This document shows, piece by piece, positions 1 through 9,130 of a stretch of DNA of 64,000 nucleotides; positions within the stretch are counted from its first letter, which is position 1, and the number at the start of each line of letters is the position of its first letter. Under the pieces are notes generated by a model that worked only from the letters and a program-made list of their open reading frames with translations, ran no database searches and was not told where the DNA came from. The DNA is from Halobacteriales archaeon QS_1_68_17 (GTDB taxonomy: Archaea; Halobacteriota; Halobacteria; Halobacteriales; Haloarculaceae): contig PXRG01000015.1 of assembly GCA_003021105.1 (NCBI GenBank), positions 1-64,000 on the forward strand. The letters run 5' to 3'. The translations under genes were made by a program, and so were the position numbers.

Positions 1-112
1 AGAGGACCGCCTCGACGTCGTCCGGCCTGATCACGAACCCCTCGGCGTTGACGTGCTCCTCGCGGTCGAGCACCCGGTCGCCCAGCAGTTCCGCCAGCGC
101 GTCGTCGTCCAC
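1..112 (-). CDS. Partial CDS of unknown function, truncated by window edge
   Basis: Minus-strand open frame from GTG at 112: VDDDALAELLGDRVLDREEHVNAEGFVIRPDDVEAVL; haloarchaeal-like composition. Confidence 0.35.
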   Translation of the reverse strand, partial: MDDDALAELLGDRVLDREEHVNAEGFVIRPDDVEAVL

Positions 113-171
113 TCCGTCCCCGGTCGCGTACTTTTCTCCCGGTGTTTGGGGCCGCGGGTGCTCTAGACTCA

Positions 172-280
172 TAGTGATTGTTGCGATTGTTTTCGTGACC
201 ACGTCACGTGAACAGTTGGTTCGCGGGCTGAAACCCACGAATTGTGACTTCTCGGCGGTAAAGAGTCGCAACAATCACTA
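172..280. mobile_element. MITE-like element (about 105 bp between TA dinucleotides)
   Basis: Perfect 15-bp inverted repeat TAGTGATTGTTGCGA (172-186) / TCGCAACAATCACTA (266-280); non-coding; flanked by TA. Confidence 0.5.
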
Positions 281-398
281 CGAGACGCGGGTCCCGGGCA
301 CCGCGGTTGCAGCGAACCGGCGGCCCCGGCAGTCTTTTCGTCCGGTCGCCCTTCGCGCTGGGCTGTTAGTTCGTCCAGCCGCTTTTCGCACCGGGTCG

Positions 399-2141
399 TC
401 AGTTCGCCGGGTCCTCTTTCGCGCCGGGGTTGGTCACCGCCCCGTTCGCGGCCGAGCCGAAGGCCATGCCGTACTTCACGAGGACGCCGCTCGTGTAGGC
501 CGGCTCCGGCTTCTCGCGCTCGGCGATGCGGCGTTCGATCTCCGCGTCCGAGAGGTCGACCGCCAGGAGCCGCTCGGCGATGTCGACGGTGATCGTGTCG
601 CCGTCTTCGAGCGCGGCGATGGGCCCGCCCGCGGCGGCCTCGGGGGCGACGTGGCCGATCGACAGCCCCCGCGTCGCGCCCGAGAAGCGCCCGTCGGTGA
701 TCAACGCGACGTCCTCGGAGTGGCCCTGGCCGGCCACCGCCGAGGTGACGCCGAGCATCTCGCGCATGCCGGGGCCGCCCTGTGGCCCCTCGTTCCGGAT
801 CACGATCACGTCGCCGGTCTCGACCGATCCCTCCTGGACGTACGCCATCGCGTTCTCCTCGTTCTCGAAGACCCTGGCTGGCCCTTCGTGGTGGAGGTCG
901 TCGGCTCCGGTCACCTTGAGGACCGCGCCGTCGGGCGCGAGGTTGCCGGTCAGGATGCGGATCGCCCCCTGTTCGTTTTTCGGCTCGTCGACCGTGTAGA
1001 GGTAGTCCTCGTCTCTGTCCTCGATGGCCGGCGGGTCGATCCGGTCGAGTTCCTCGGCGAGGGTGTTGCCCGTGACGGTCAGCGCGTCGCCGTGGAGCAG
1101 GCCCGCCTCGTAGAGCGCGTTCAGGACCACCGGCACGCCGCCGACCTCGTGGAGGTCGTTCATCACCTTCTCGCCGCCGGGCTGGAGGTCGACGATCTTG
1201 GGGGTGCGCCGGCTGATCTCGTCGAACGCCTCGATCGAGAGGTCGATCCCCGCCTCAGCCGCGAGCGCGAGCAGGTGCAACACCGCGTTGGTAGAGCCGC
1301 CGATCGCGACCTGGAGCGCGATGGCGTTCTCGAAGGACTCCTTCGAGAGGAAATCGGAGGGCGACCGCCGCGCCTCGACGGCCGCGACGGCGAGTTCGCC
1401 GGCCTCGCGGGCGACCTCGTAGCGGGCGTCGTCCTCGGCGGGCGGGGAGGCCGAACCGAGGGGAGCGAACCCGAGCGCCTCCGAGATAGACGCCATGGTG
1501 TTGGCGGTGAACATCCCGCCACACGATCCCGCCCCGGGGCAGGCGTTGCGCTCCAGTTCGTCCAGTTCGTCCTCGCTCATCTCGCCGTCGGCCACGGCAC
1601 CGACGCCCTCGAAGACGTTCTGGATGGTGACCTCGCGGCCCTGGTGCTCGCCGGGCATGATCGATCCGCCGTAGAGAAAGACGCTCGGCAGGTCCGCCCG
1701 GATCGAGGCCATCATCATCCCCGGCATGTTCTTATCGCACCCGCCGATGGTCACCAGCCCGTCCATCCGTTCGCCGAAGGCCACCAGTTCCACGGAGTCC
1801 GCGATCAGTTCCCGGGAGATCAGCGAGGCCTTCATTCCCTCGGTCCCCATCGAGATGGCGTCGGAGATGGTGATGGTGCCGAACTCGATCGGCATCCCGC
1901 CGGCGTCGTCGGTCCCGTCGTAGGCCGACTGTGCCACCTCGTCGAGGTGGACGTTACACGGCGTGATGTCGGCCGCCGGGTTGGCGATCCCGACCATCGG
2001 GGAGGCGAGGTCCTCGTCGCCGTAGCCCATCGCCCGGAACATCGCCCGGTGGGGTGCCCGATCGGTCCCCTCCGTGACCTCGCTGCTCGGGAGGTCGTCG
2101 GGCTTCTCGCGGCGGGGCTCGGGTGGCTCCTGTCTGCTCAT
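399..2141 (-). CDS. ilvD: Dihydroxy-acid dehydratase
   Basis: Protein MSRQEPPEPRREKPDDLPSSEVTEGTDRAPHRAMFRAMGYGDEDL..CDKNMPGMMMA..GAGSCGGMFTANTM..; internal ATG preferred over the long N-terminal ORF extension. Confidence 0.95.
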   Translation of the reverse strand: MSRQEPPEPRREKPDDLPSSEVTEGTDRAPHRAMFRAMGYGDEDLASPMVGIANPAADITPCNVHLDEVAQSAYDGTDDAGGMPIEFGTITISDAISMGTEGMKASLISRELIADSVELVAFGERMDGLVTIGGCDKNMPGMMMASIRADLPSVFLYGGSIMPGEHQGREVTIQNVFEGVGAVADGEMSEDELDELERNACPGAGSCGGMFTANTMASISEALGFAPLGSASPPAEDDARYEVAREAGELAVAAVEARRSPSDFLSKESFENAIALQVAIGGSTNAVLHLLALAAEAGIDLSIEAFDEISRRTPKIVDLQPGGEKVMNDLHEVGGVPVVLNALYEAGLLHGDALTVTGNTLAEELDRIDPPAIEDRDEDYLYTVDEPKNEQGAIRILTGNLAPDGAVLKVTGADDLHHEGPARVFENEENAMAYVQEGSVETGDVIVIRNEGPQGGPGMREMLGVTSAVAGQGHSEDVALITDGRFSGATRGLSIGHVAPEAAAGGPIAALEDGDTITVDIAERLLAVDLSDAEIERRIAEREKPEPAYTSGVLVKYGMAFGSAANGAVTNPGAKEDPAN

Positions 2142-2270
2142 GCCCCGGGGTTGCCGGCGGAAGGTTTTAACTCTTTCAAGGCGGCGGTCGTCCCGCTCGC
2201 GTCCCGTACCGCGGTGCCGTCCCGCCGTTGGCCCCGTAAAACGTAACTTCCCCGACTCGAATGGAGGCCT

Positions 2271-3107
2271 ATGGACCGCATCCCGTTCGGGATTCAGCGG
2301 CTCGATACCATCATCAACGGGGGCGCACCCCCCGGGAGCGTCGTGTTGCTGGCCGGCGAACCGGGTGCGGGTGCCCGCGAGTTCATGCACACGAGCGCGG
2401 CGATCAACGGCCTGGCGCGGGGCGACTCCGAACTCCACGACCTCTACTACGGCGACCTGGCGGCCGGCGCGAGCCTGCCCGACGAGATCCACTACCTCTC
2501 GTTTACCTCCGACAGCGACCGCCTCTACGGGGAGATCAACCAGACGCTCGACGACGAAATCGTCGCCGCGGGGCTGGAAGCCGTCACGTTCCACGACCTC
2601 TCGATCCCGTACTTCCACCACTCGCGGGTTCCCCGCGACTGGTACGCCGACGAGGTCACCGACATCCGCGAGATGCGCGCGAGCCACGATCGCGAGGGGT
2701 TGCTCAGCCGGCTCGGCGACCTGCTCTCGGCCCACGCCGCGGACAACCTCGTGTTGATCGACTCGCTGACCGACCTGGTCAGCACCGTCGGCAACGAGTT
2801 CGAGTGGTCCGACATCAACTACTTCGTCCAGGGCCTCCAGAAGGCCGCCCACTCCTGGTCCGGGCTGGTCCTCGTAGAGGTCAACTCGGACGCGCTCACC
2901 CCCCAGGAGTACGGCCAGCTCGTCGACGCCGTCTCCGGGACCATGGAGTTCAGCTGGGAGGCCGGCGGGAGCGAACGCGCCCGGACGCTGGTCGTCAAGC
3001 AGTTCCGCGGCGTCCTCTCCCGGATCGAGGACGAGGACATCGTCCAGTTCGAGACCGATATCGGCGATGCGGGATTCGATATCAGCGACGTCCGGAAGAT
3101 CCGGTGA
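2271..3107 (+). CDS. RecA/KaiC-superfamily ATPase (haloarchaeal HTR-like)
   Basis: MDRIPFGIQRLDTIINGGAPPGSVVLLAGEPGAGAREF: KaiC-type N-terminus with a Walker A-like motif. Confidence 0.75.
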   Translation: MDRIPFGIQRLDTIINGGAPPGSVVLLAGEPGAGAREFMHTSAAINGLARGDSELHDLYYGDLAAGASLPDEIHYLSFTSDSDRLYGEINQTLDDEIVAAGLEAVTFHDLSIPYFHHSRVPRDWYADEVTDIREMRASHDREGLLSRLGDLLSAHAADNLVLIDSLTDLVSTVGNEFEWSDINYFVQGLQKAAHSWSGLVLVEVNSDALTPQEYGQLVDAVSGTMEFSWEAGGSERARTLVVKQFRGVLSRIEDEDIVQFETDIGDAGFDISDVRKIR

Positions 3108-3190
3108 CGAGTAAGCTCCGCCTGTGTTCGATATCGAAGTTGGTAATCCGTGATAAACTCTTAACTGTCCGCTCGGATAAGAGCCGGTTG

Positions 3191-4099
3191 ATGGCCAGCG
3201 AGCCGAGCGACACCTCGCCGCTCTCGATGACGCTCCCGGCGGAACTGAACGCCTGGCTCGACGACCACGCGGCCGACCTCGGGGTCGACCGCGAGACGGT
3301 CGTCGTCCAGTTACTCACTTCCTACCGGGCGACGGCGGAGCTCACCGACGGTGAGGCTCCTCCGGACGGTCTCGAAGCCGTCGTCGAGGAACTGATCCGC
3401 GACCGCGCCGACGATATCGAGCAGGAGGTGTCCGCGGCGGTCGACGACCGGTTGGCCGCTCTCGAGGCCGACTTCATGGAGAAAATCGAGGACGTCCGCG
3501 AGCGGGTGATCCAGGTCAAACGCGCGACCGACGCGAAGGCCTCCGCCGACCACGACCACGACGCCGTGGACCGTCTGGAGACCCGGGTCGACCGCCTGGA
3601 CGAACTGGCCGCGGAGATCGACCGCCTGGACGACGCCGAGAGCCGGCTCGGGTCGCTCGAATCGACCGTCGAAATGCTCGGGTCGGCGGCCGACGAACGC
3701 GACGACCGCCTCGAAGCCGCCGAGTCCGACCTCGAAGCCGTCGGGTCCGACCTCGAAGCCGCCGAGTCCGACCTCGAAGTCGTCGAGTCCGACCTCGAAG
3801 ACGTCGAGGAGAAACTCCGCCGTGTCGCGTGGGTCGTCAAAGACCTCCGCGAGGGGCGACGCGACGGCTCCAAGCGCGGCGTGACCGTCGACGGGATCAA
3901 GCGGGCCGCGGCCAGGGAAGGCATCTCCAAGGCCGCCTGCGAGACCTGCGGCGAGGTCGTCGAAATCGGCCTCCTGACCGACCCCGAGTGTCCCCATTGC
4001 GAGGCCCCGGTGACCGACGTCGAACCCGCACAGGGCTTTTTCAGCAAACCCCGGCTGGCCGCCGCTACCCCCATCGAGCCGCCGGACGAGGGGGAGTGA
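3191..4099 (+). CDS. Coiled-coil protein with C-terminal CxxC..CxxC zinc-finger-like region
   Basis: ATG at 3191; MASEPSDTSPLSMTLPAELNAWLDDHAADLGV..; heptad-rich middle; CETCGEV...CPHCEA. Confidence 0.7.
   Translation: MASEPSDTSPLSMTLPAELNAWLDDHAADLGVDRETVVVQLLTSYRATAELTDGEAPPDGLEAVVEELIRDRADDIEQEVSAAVDDRLAALEADFMEKIEDVRERVIQVKRATDAKASADHDHDAVDRLETRVDRLDELAAEIDRLDDAESRLGSLESTVEMLGSAADERDDRLEAAESDLEAVGSDLEAAESDLEVVESDLEDVEEKLRRVAWVVKDLREGRRDGSKRGVTVDGIKRAAAREGISKAACETCGEVVEIGLLTDPECPHCEAPVTDVEPAQGFFSKPRLAAATPIEPPDEGE
3717..3809 (+). repeat. In-frame 21-bp tandem repeat encoding (A/V)ESDLE(A/V)V heptads
   Basis: Repeated gccgagtccgacctcgaa / gtcgggtccgacctcgaa units, about 4-5 copies. Confidence 0.7.
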
Positions 4100-4102
4100 C
4101 CG

Positions 4103-4765
4103 ATGCCTAACGACCCCGACGACGAGGGCGACGATCCGTTCGACGAATTCGAACCGGTCGGGGGGGACGACGACCCGTTCGAGGACCTGGACGTGCCGGC
4201 CGAGGACAGCGGCGAAGCCGCCGACTGGCCCGACCCGACGGACCGGACCGACCGGCCGGCCGACAGTCAGGACGGGGCGGACCCGGCGGCCGACCCCTTC
4301 GACGCGTTCGCGGAACCGCGCGGTGCCGAGGGCGGTCCGGCGAGCGAATCGCCCGCGGAGGGCGCTCCCGACGACACAGGTCCCGCCGGCGGACCCGGGA
4401 ATTCGGCGGACGATCCGTTCGCCGGCTTCGACGCGGACGTCCCCGGCGAGGATCCCTTCGACGCGTTCCGCGAGGTCGAGGTCGACGACGACGAAGATCC
4501 GATCGCGGCGGCGATCGACCCCGACGCCGGTCGGGACGACGACCGGACCTACTCCCGGGTGTCGAAACACCGCTTTTGCGAGCAGTGCGAGTACTTCACC
4601 GACCCGCCCGAGGTGGGCTGTACCCACGAAACGGCCGACATCGTCGAGTTCGTCGACTGGGAGACGGTGTTGCTGGTCGACTGTCCCGTCGTCGCCGAGC
4701 GGCGCGCGCTCGGGAACGTCGACGGGGTCGGACTGCCCGGCGAACCGCCGGACTCCCGACAGTAG
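4103..4765 (+). CDS. Acidic hypothetical protein with C-terminal Cys motif
   Basis: MPNDPDDEGDDPFDEFEPV..; C-terminus CEQCEYFTDPPEVGCTHETADIVEF; starts 3 bp after the previous stop. Confidence 0.65.
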   Translation: MPNDPDDEGDDPFDEFEPVGGDDDPFEDLDVPAEDSGEAADWPDPTDRTDRPADSQDGADPAADPFDAFAEPRGAEGGPASESPAEGAPDDTGPAGGPGNSADDPFAGFDADVPGEDPFDAFREVEVDDDEDPIAAAIDPDAGRDDDRTYSRVSKHRFCEQCEYFTDPPEVGCTHETADIVEFVDWETVLLVDCPVVAERRALGNVDGVGLPGEPPDSRQ

Positions 4766-4869
4766 CCCGGGACGCGACTCGACACCCCCGCGTGCCGGAT
4801 ACCGGGACGAGTGGCGACCGTCTGCCGCGACGCGGGACTTTTCAGGGACGACCACGCACGTACGGTCAC

Positions 4870-5193
4870 ATGCAGTTTTGCGACGACTGCGGTTCGATGA
4901 TGCACGCCGACGGCGACGAGATGGTCTGCTCGTCGTGTGGCGCGCGGGTGCCCAAGGACGAGGACCGCGCCGCCGCGTTCGTCAGCACCGAAGAACAGAC
5001 CGACGACGACGTAATCGAGACCGAGGAGGGGGCGGACTTCGAGGGCAAACCCACGGCCGGCGACGTGACCTGCGAGGAGTGTGGCCACGGCGAAGCCTGG
5101 TACACGATCAAACAGACCGCCTCCGCCGACGAACCGCCGACGCGGTTTTTCAAGTGCAAGGAATGCGGGTATCGTTGGCGGGAATATAGCTGA
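4870..5193 (+). CDS. tfs: Transcription factor S (TFIIS/RpoM-like)
   Basis: MQFCDDCGSMMHADGDEMVCSSCGARVPKDE...TCEECGHGEAWYTIKQTASADEPPTRFFKCKECGYRWREYS; two zinc ribbons. Confidence 0.93.
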   Translation: MQFCDDCGSMMHADGDEMVCSSCGARVPKDEDRAAAFVSTEEQTDDDVIETEEGADFEGKPTAGDVTCEECGHGEAWYTIKQTASADEPPTRFFKCKECGYRWREYS

Positions 5194-5328
5194 CCGGGTT
5201 CCCCGCGAGCCGATACCACGACCGGGTCGAGGTGCGCGATTCGGGTGAAGGTCGCGGGCCGCCGACCGGCCCCGCGAACTCGGTGGAAGAGAGGCGTCGA
5301 CAGACCGGGGACGGACTCCCGACGGACA

Positions 5329-5460
5329 TCACGTGGTCTCGACGTGCCCGTTCAGCCAGCGTTCCCGGAGGTCGTGTTTCTCGTAGAGGTGTGCGAATGC
5401 TCCGGGTTCGTCCACTTCGGGGTTCTGCCAGTCGCAAAGCGAACACTCGTAGAGTTCCAT
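5329..5460 (-). CDS. Small C2H2-like zinc-finger protein (43 aa)
   Basis: MELYECSLCDWQNPEVDEPGAFAHLYEKHDLRERWLNGHVETT. Confidence 0.6.
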   Translation of the reverse strand: MELYECSLCDWQNPEVDEPGAFAHLYEKHDLRERWLNGHVETT

Positions 5461-5855
5461 ATTGTGGGGGGAATTCTCGCCGGCAGGCTCGTCGGTGACC
5501 GCTCGGCCGGGTCCCGACTGCTCTACGGGCCAGTGTCGGCCCCTGCGACGGATGAGCCGAATGGTTGCAAGTTCCGGGTCCGCGGGCGACCGAATCCCCG
5601 CCCTACTGGCTCTCGTGCCGCTTCTCGCCCGTTTCGGGGTTGCGGTTCGCGTTCGCCCCCATACCCCGGGAGCCGGGCGCAACGCCCCGGTCCCGGCCGG
5701 TTCGTCGACTCCGGAACAGCCCCGTCGCGCGGTCCGCCGGAGTTCGACCCTGCGACTGCCGGTCGCTGCGATCCGCATTCGGGGCCTCTGCGACGGCGAT
5801 TGCCGCTCCGGCGTGGTGCCGGCGTTTATATGACCCCGTACCCATTGGCGAGTGC

Positions 5856-6218
5856 ATGCAAATTATTGTCACGGTCGGTCCCGACAACGTCACGAAGTGC
5901 GGACTCCCGTTCGTCGCGGCGATGGCCGCGGCGGAGGACGGCGACACCGCGGAGTTCTTTCTCACCCAGGAGGGGACCTACATGGGGTCGGCGTCCCACA
6001 GCGACTGGGACGAACTCCAGTCGCCGGGGCTGCCGCCCGTCTCCGAACTGTTTGCGACGGTCAGGGAACACGACGCCCTCGGCGACTTCGTCGTCTGCGA
6101 GCCCTGTACCGACGCCCGCGGGATCGACGCCGACGACCTCCGGGAGTTCGCGTACATGGGCGGTCCGGCCGACCTGGCCAGGCAGGCCAACGAGAACGAC
6201 ACCACGGTGACGTTCTGA
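5856..6218 (+). CDS. DsrE-family-like protein
   Basis: MQIIVTVGPDNVTKCGLPFVAAMAAAEDGDTAEFFLTQEGTYM.. resembles DsrE/F-like family; internal ATG. Confidence 0.7.
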   Translation: MQIIVTVGPDNVTKCGLPFVAAMAAAEDGDTAEFFLTQEGTYMGSASHSDWDELQSPGLPPVSELFATVREHDALGDFVVCEPCTDARGIDADDLREFAYMGGPADLARQANENDTTVTF

Positions 6219-6308
6219 TCGATCCCGCCCCGGCGTCTGTCCCCCGCCGGGGCCGGGGACACCGCTCCGAAAAGGAATTCTTAAACCCGCCCCGGCGAAT
6301 CCACGCAT

Positions 6309-6797
6309 ATGGCTGGAACTATCGAAGTGCTCGTTCCCGGCGGCGGGGCCGACCCGGGGCCGCCGCTCGGTCCCGAACTCGGGCCGACGCCGGTCGACGT
6401 GCAGGCGGTCGTCGCCGAGATCAACGACCGGACGGCGGCTTTCGACGGGACGGAGGTACCGGTCACCGTCGAGTACGAGGACGACGGCTCCTTCGAGATC
6501 GAGGTGGGCGTCCCGCCGACGGCGGCGCTGATCAAAGACGAGGCCGGCTTCGAGACCGGCAGCGGCGAACCCCAAGAGGAGTTCGTCGCCGACCTCTCGG
6601 TCGAACAGGTCAAGACCATCGCCGAACAGAAGCGGTCGGACCTCCTGTCGTACGACCTGAAGAACGCCGCCAAGGAAGTCGTCGGCACCTGCACCTCGCT
6701 GGGCGTCACCATAGAGGGCGAGGACCCCCGGGAGTTCAAAGCGAAGATCGACGCCGGCGAGTACGACGACGTCTTCGCCGAAACGGCCGAAGCGTAA
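6309..6797 (+). CDS. rpl11: 50S ribosomal protein L11
   Basis: MAGTIEVLVPGGGADPGPPLGPELGPTPVDVQAVVAEIN..; ribosomal cluster synteny. Confidence 0.96.
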   Translation: MAGTIEVLVPGGGADPGPPLGPELGPTPVDVQAVVAEINDRTAAFDGTEVPVTVEYEDDGSFEIEVGVPPTAALIKDEAGFETGSGEPQEEFVADLSVEQVKTIAEQKRSDLLSYDLKNAAKEVVGTCTSLGVTIEGEDPREFKAKIDAGEYDDVFAETAEA

Positions 6798-6808
6798 GCA
6801 CACGTCGC

Positions 6809-6921
6809 GGTTCCACCGCCCGTTCGATCGGTCGCGGTCGGCGGTTCCACCGCCCGTTCGATCGGTCGCGGTCGGCGGTTCCACCGCCCGTTCGATCGGT
6901 CGCGGTCGGCGGTTCCACCGC
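6809..6921. repeat. 34-bp tandem repeat, about 3.3 copies, each copy able to fold into a hairpin
   Basis: ggttccaccgcccgttcgatcggtcgcggtcggc at 6809, 6843, 6877 and partial at 6911; contains GGCGGT-TCC-ACCGCC. Confidence 0.9.
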
Positions 6922-6996
6922 TTCTGTTACATCTCGGCGCTGTCGCGCGACGCGTTCGACGCTTTTAAGTCCCGCATTCCCCTCGCTCCGAACGAG

Positions 6997-7055
6997 ACAG
7001 GCTACGCCTGTTTCACTGACCCGTAGGAGCCACAGGCGTACTACGGAGGTGAACG
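6997..7055 (+). promoter_or_regulatory. Structured 5' leader of the L1-L10-L12 transcript; candidate L1 autoregulatory site
   Basis: ACAGGC (6997-7002), TACGCCTGT (7003-7011), ACAGGCGTA (7032-7040); CCGTAG (7021-7026)/CTACGG (7041-7046); SD-like ggaggtg directly before ATG 7056. Confidence 0.5.
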
Positions 7056-7694
7056 ATGGCAGATCAGGACATAGAGCAAGCAGTCTCTCGCGCGATCGAG
7101 GAGGCGCCGCCGCGGAACTTCCGCGAGACGGTCGACCTCGCGATCAATCTGCGCGACATCGATCTCGACGATCCGTCGAACCGCGTCGACGAGAGCGTGG
7201 TGCTCCCGGCCGGCACCGGCCAGGAGACCACCATCGTCGTCTTCGCGGAGGGCGAGACCGCCCTCCGGGCCGAGGATGTCGCCGACGACGTCCTCGACGG
7301 CGACGACCTGGAGGAACTGGGCGACGACGACGACGCGGCCAAGGACCTGGCCGACGACACCGACTTCTTCGTAGCCGAGGCCTCGATGATGCAGGACATC
7401 GGCCGCTACCTGGGGACCGTCCTGGGGCCGCGCGGCAAGATGCCGACGCCCCTCCAGCCCGACGACGACGTCGTCGAGACGGTCGAACGGATGAAGAACA
7501 CGGTCCAGCTCCGGAGCGGCGACCGGCGCACGTTCCACACGCGCGTCGGTGCCGAGGACATGTCCGCCGAGGACATCGCCGACAACATCGACGTCATCCG
7601 CCGGCGACTCCACGCCGACCTGGAGAAGGGGCCGCTCAACATCGACACGGTGTACGTCAAGACCACGATGGGTCCGGCCGTGGAGGTGGCCTGA
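7056..7694 (+). CDS. rpl1: 50S ribosomal protein L1
   Basis: [47 protein letters not shown].. Confidence 0.96.
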   Translation: MADQDIEQAVSRAIEEAPPRNFRETVDLAINLRDIDLDDPSNRVDESVVLPAGTGQETTIVVFAEGETALRAEDVADDVLDGDDLEELGDDDDAAKDLADDTDFFVAEASMMQDIGRYLGTVLGPRGKMPTPLQPDDDVVETVERMKNTVQLRSGDRRTFHTRVGAEDMSAEDIADNIDVIRRRLHADLEKGPLNIDTVYVKTTMGPAVEVA

Positions 7695-7695
7695 G

Positions 7696-8751
7696 ATGAG
7701 TACCGAGGCGGAACGCAAGACCGAACACATCCCGGAGTGGAAACGCGAGGAGGTCGCCGACCTCGTCGACACTCTTGAGGCGTACGACAGCGTCGGGATC
7801 GTCGACATTACCGGCATCCCGAGCCGCCAGCTCCAGGTGATGCGCCGGGACCTGCACGGCACGGCCGAGGTGCGCGTCAGCCGGAACACCCTGCTGGTAC
7901 GGGCCCTCGAGGAGGTCGACGACGGGCTCGAAGGGCTGACCGAGTTCGTCTCTAGCCAGGTCGGCGTCATCGGCACGAACGACAACCCGTTCGGGCTCTA
8001 CCGACAACTGGAGGCCTCGAAGACCTCCGCGCCGATCAACGCCGGCGAAGTCGCCCCCAACGACATCGTGATCCCGGAGGGCGACACTGGCATCGACCCC
8101 GGGCCGTTCGTGGGCGAACTCCAGAACGTCGGCGCGAACGCCCGCATCCAGGACGGCTCCATCCAGGTCGTGGAGGACAGCCAGGTCCTCGACGCCGGCG
8201 AGGAGGTGTCGGCCGACCTGGCGAACGTGCTGGGCGAACTCGGCATCGAGCCCAAGGAAGTCGGGCTGGACCTGCGAGCCGTCTTCTCGGACGGCGTGCT
8301 CTTCGAGCCCGAGGAACTGGAACTCGACGTCGAGGAGTACCGGGCCGACGTGTCGGCCGCCGCCGCGCGCGCCCGGAACCTCTCGATCAACGCGGCCTAC
8401 CCGACCGACCGGACGGTCGCGGCGCTGCTCTCGACGGCCACCGGCGAGGCCAAGAGCCTCGGCCTGCACGCGGCCATCGAGAGCCCGGACCTGATGGGCG
8501 ACCTCGTCAGCAGGGCCGACGCACAGGTCCGCGCGCTCGCCGCGCGGATCGACGACGAGGAGGCGCTCCCCGGGGAACTCCGTGACGTCGAGGTGCCGGA
8601 GCCGGCCGCCGACACGGCCGACGCGGACGAACAGGCAGACGAAGACGCACAAGCGGACACCGGGGACGAGGCCGCGGCCGAAGCCGAAGACGAGGACGAC
8701 GATGACGACGACGAGGACAGCGGCGACGCCCTCGGTGCGATGTTCGGATAA
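7696..8751 (+). CDS. rpl10: 50S ribosomal protein L10 (P0)
   Basis: [58 protein letters not shown]. Confidence 0.95.
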   Translation: MSTEAERKTEHIPEWKREEVADLVDTLEAYDSVGIVDITGIPSRQLQVMRRDLHGTAEVRVSRNTLLVRALEEVDDGLEGLTEFVSSQVGVIGTNDNPFGLYRQLEASKTSAPINAGEVAPNDIVIPEGDTGIDPGPFVGELQNVGANARIQDGSIQVVEDSQVLDAGEEVSADLANVLGELGIEPKEVGLDLRAVFSDGVLFEPEELELDVEEYRADVSAAAARARNLSINAAYPTDRTVAALLSTATGEAKSLGLHAAIESPDLMGDLVSRADAQVRALAARIDDEEALPGELRDVEVPEPAADTADADEQADEDAQADTGDEAAAEAEDEDDDDDDEDSGDALGAMFG

Positions 8752-8769
8752 CCAACGGAGGAACACACC

Positions 8770-9014
8770 ATGGAATACGTTTACGCAGCACTCATCCTGA
8801 ACGAAACCGGCGAAGAGATCAACGAAGACAACCTGACGAGCGTCCTCGAAGCGGCCGGGGTCGACGTCGAGGAGTCCCGGGTCAAGGCGCTCGTCGCCGC
8901 CCTCGAGGACGTCGACATCGACGAGGCCGTCGAGGAAGCCGCGGCCGTCCCGGCCGCGACGAGGACGAGGACGAGGACGCCAGCGGCGAAGGGCTCGGCG
9001 AACTGTTCGGCTGA
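8770..9014 (+). pseudogene. rpl12: 50S ribosomal protein L12 (P1), apparent frameshift/collapsed hinge
   Basis: [59 protein letters not shown] in frame; canonical C-terminus [18 protein letters not shown] is in another frame from 8958 to the stop at 9012-9014. Confidence 0.85.
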
Positions 9015-9130
9015 CGCCGTTCGCACACCGCTATTTTTCGACGCCACACCGGATAGCTGCCGGACCCGGAACGACAAGCCCGGGGCAGTGACAGTGGCTG
9101 TGAGGAGGGACCGCCCGGCGACGCCCGGGG

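Noticed and set aside
48-2246. 732-aa plus-strand ORF over ilvD
   Set aside because: Antisense shadow of ilvD in high-GC DNA; Arg/Pro-rich, no recognisable fold
2142-2852. N-terminal extension of the ilvD ORF (to 817 aa)
   Set aside because: Overlaps the plausible KaiC-like gene; conserved protein begins at MSRQEPPEP (2141)
6809-6921. CRISPR array
   Set aside because: Units are contiguous 34-bp repeats with no unique spacers and no cas genes in the window
8582-8800. Thr/Arg-rich ORF inside L10 3' region
   Set aside because: Out-of-frame reading of the acidic hinge of L10
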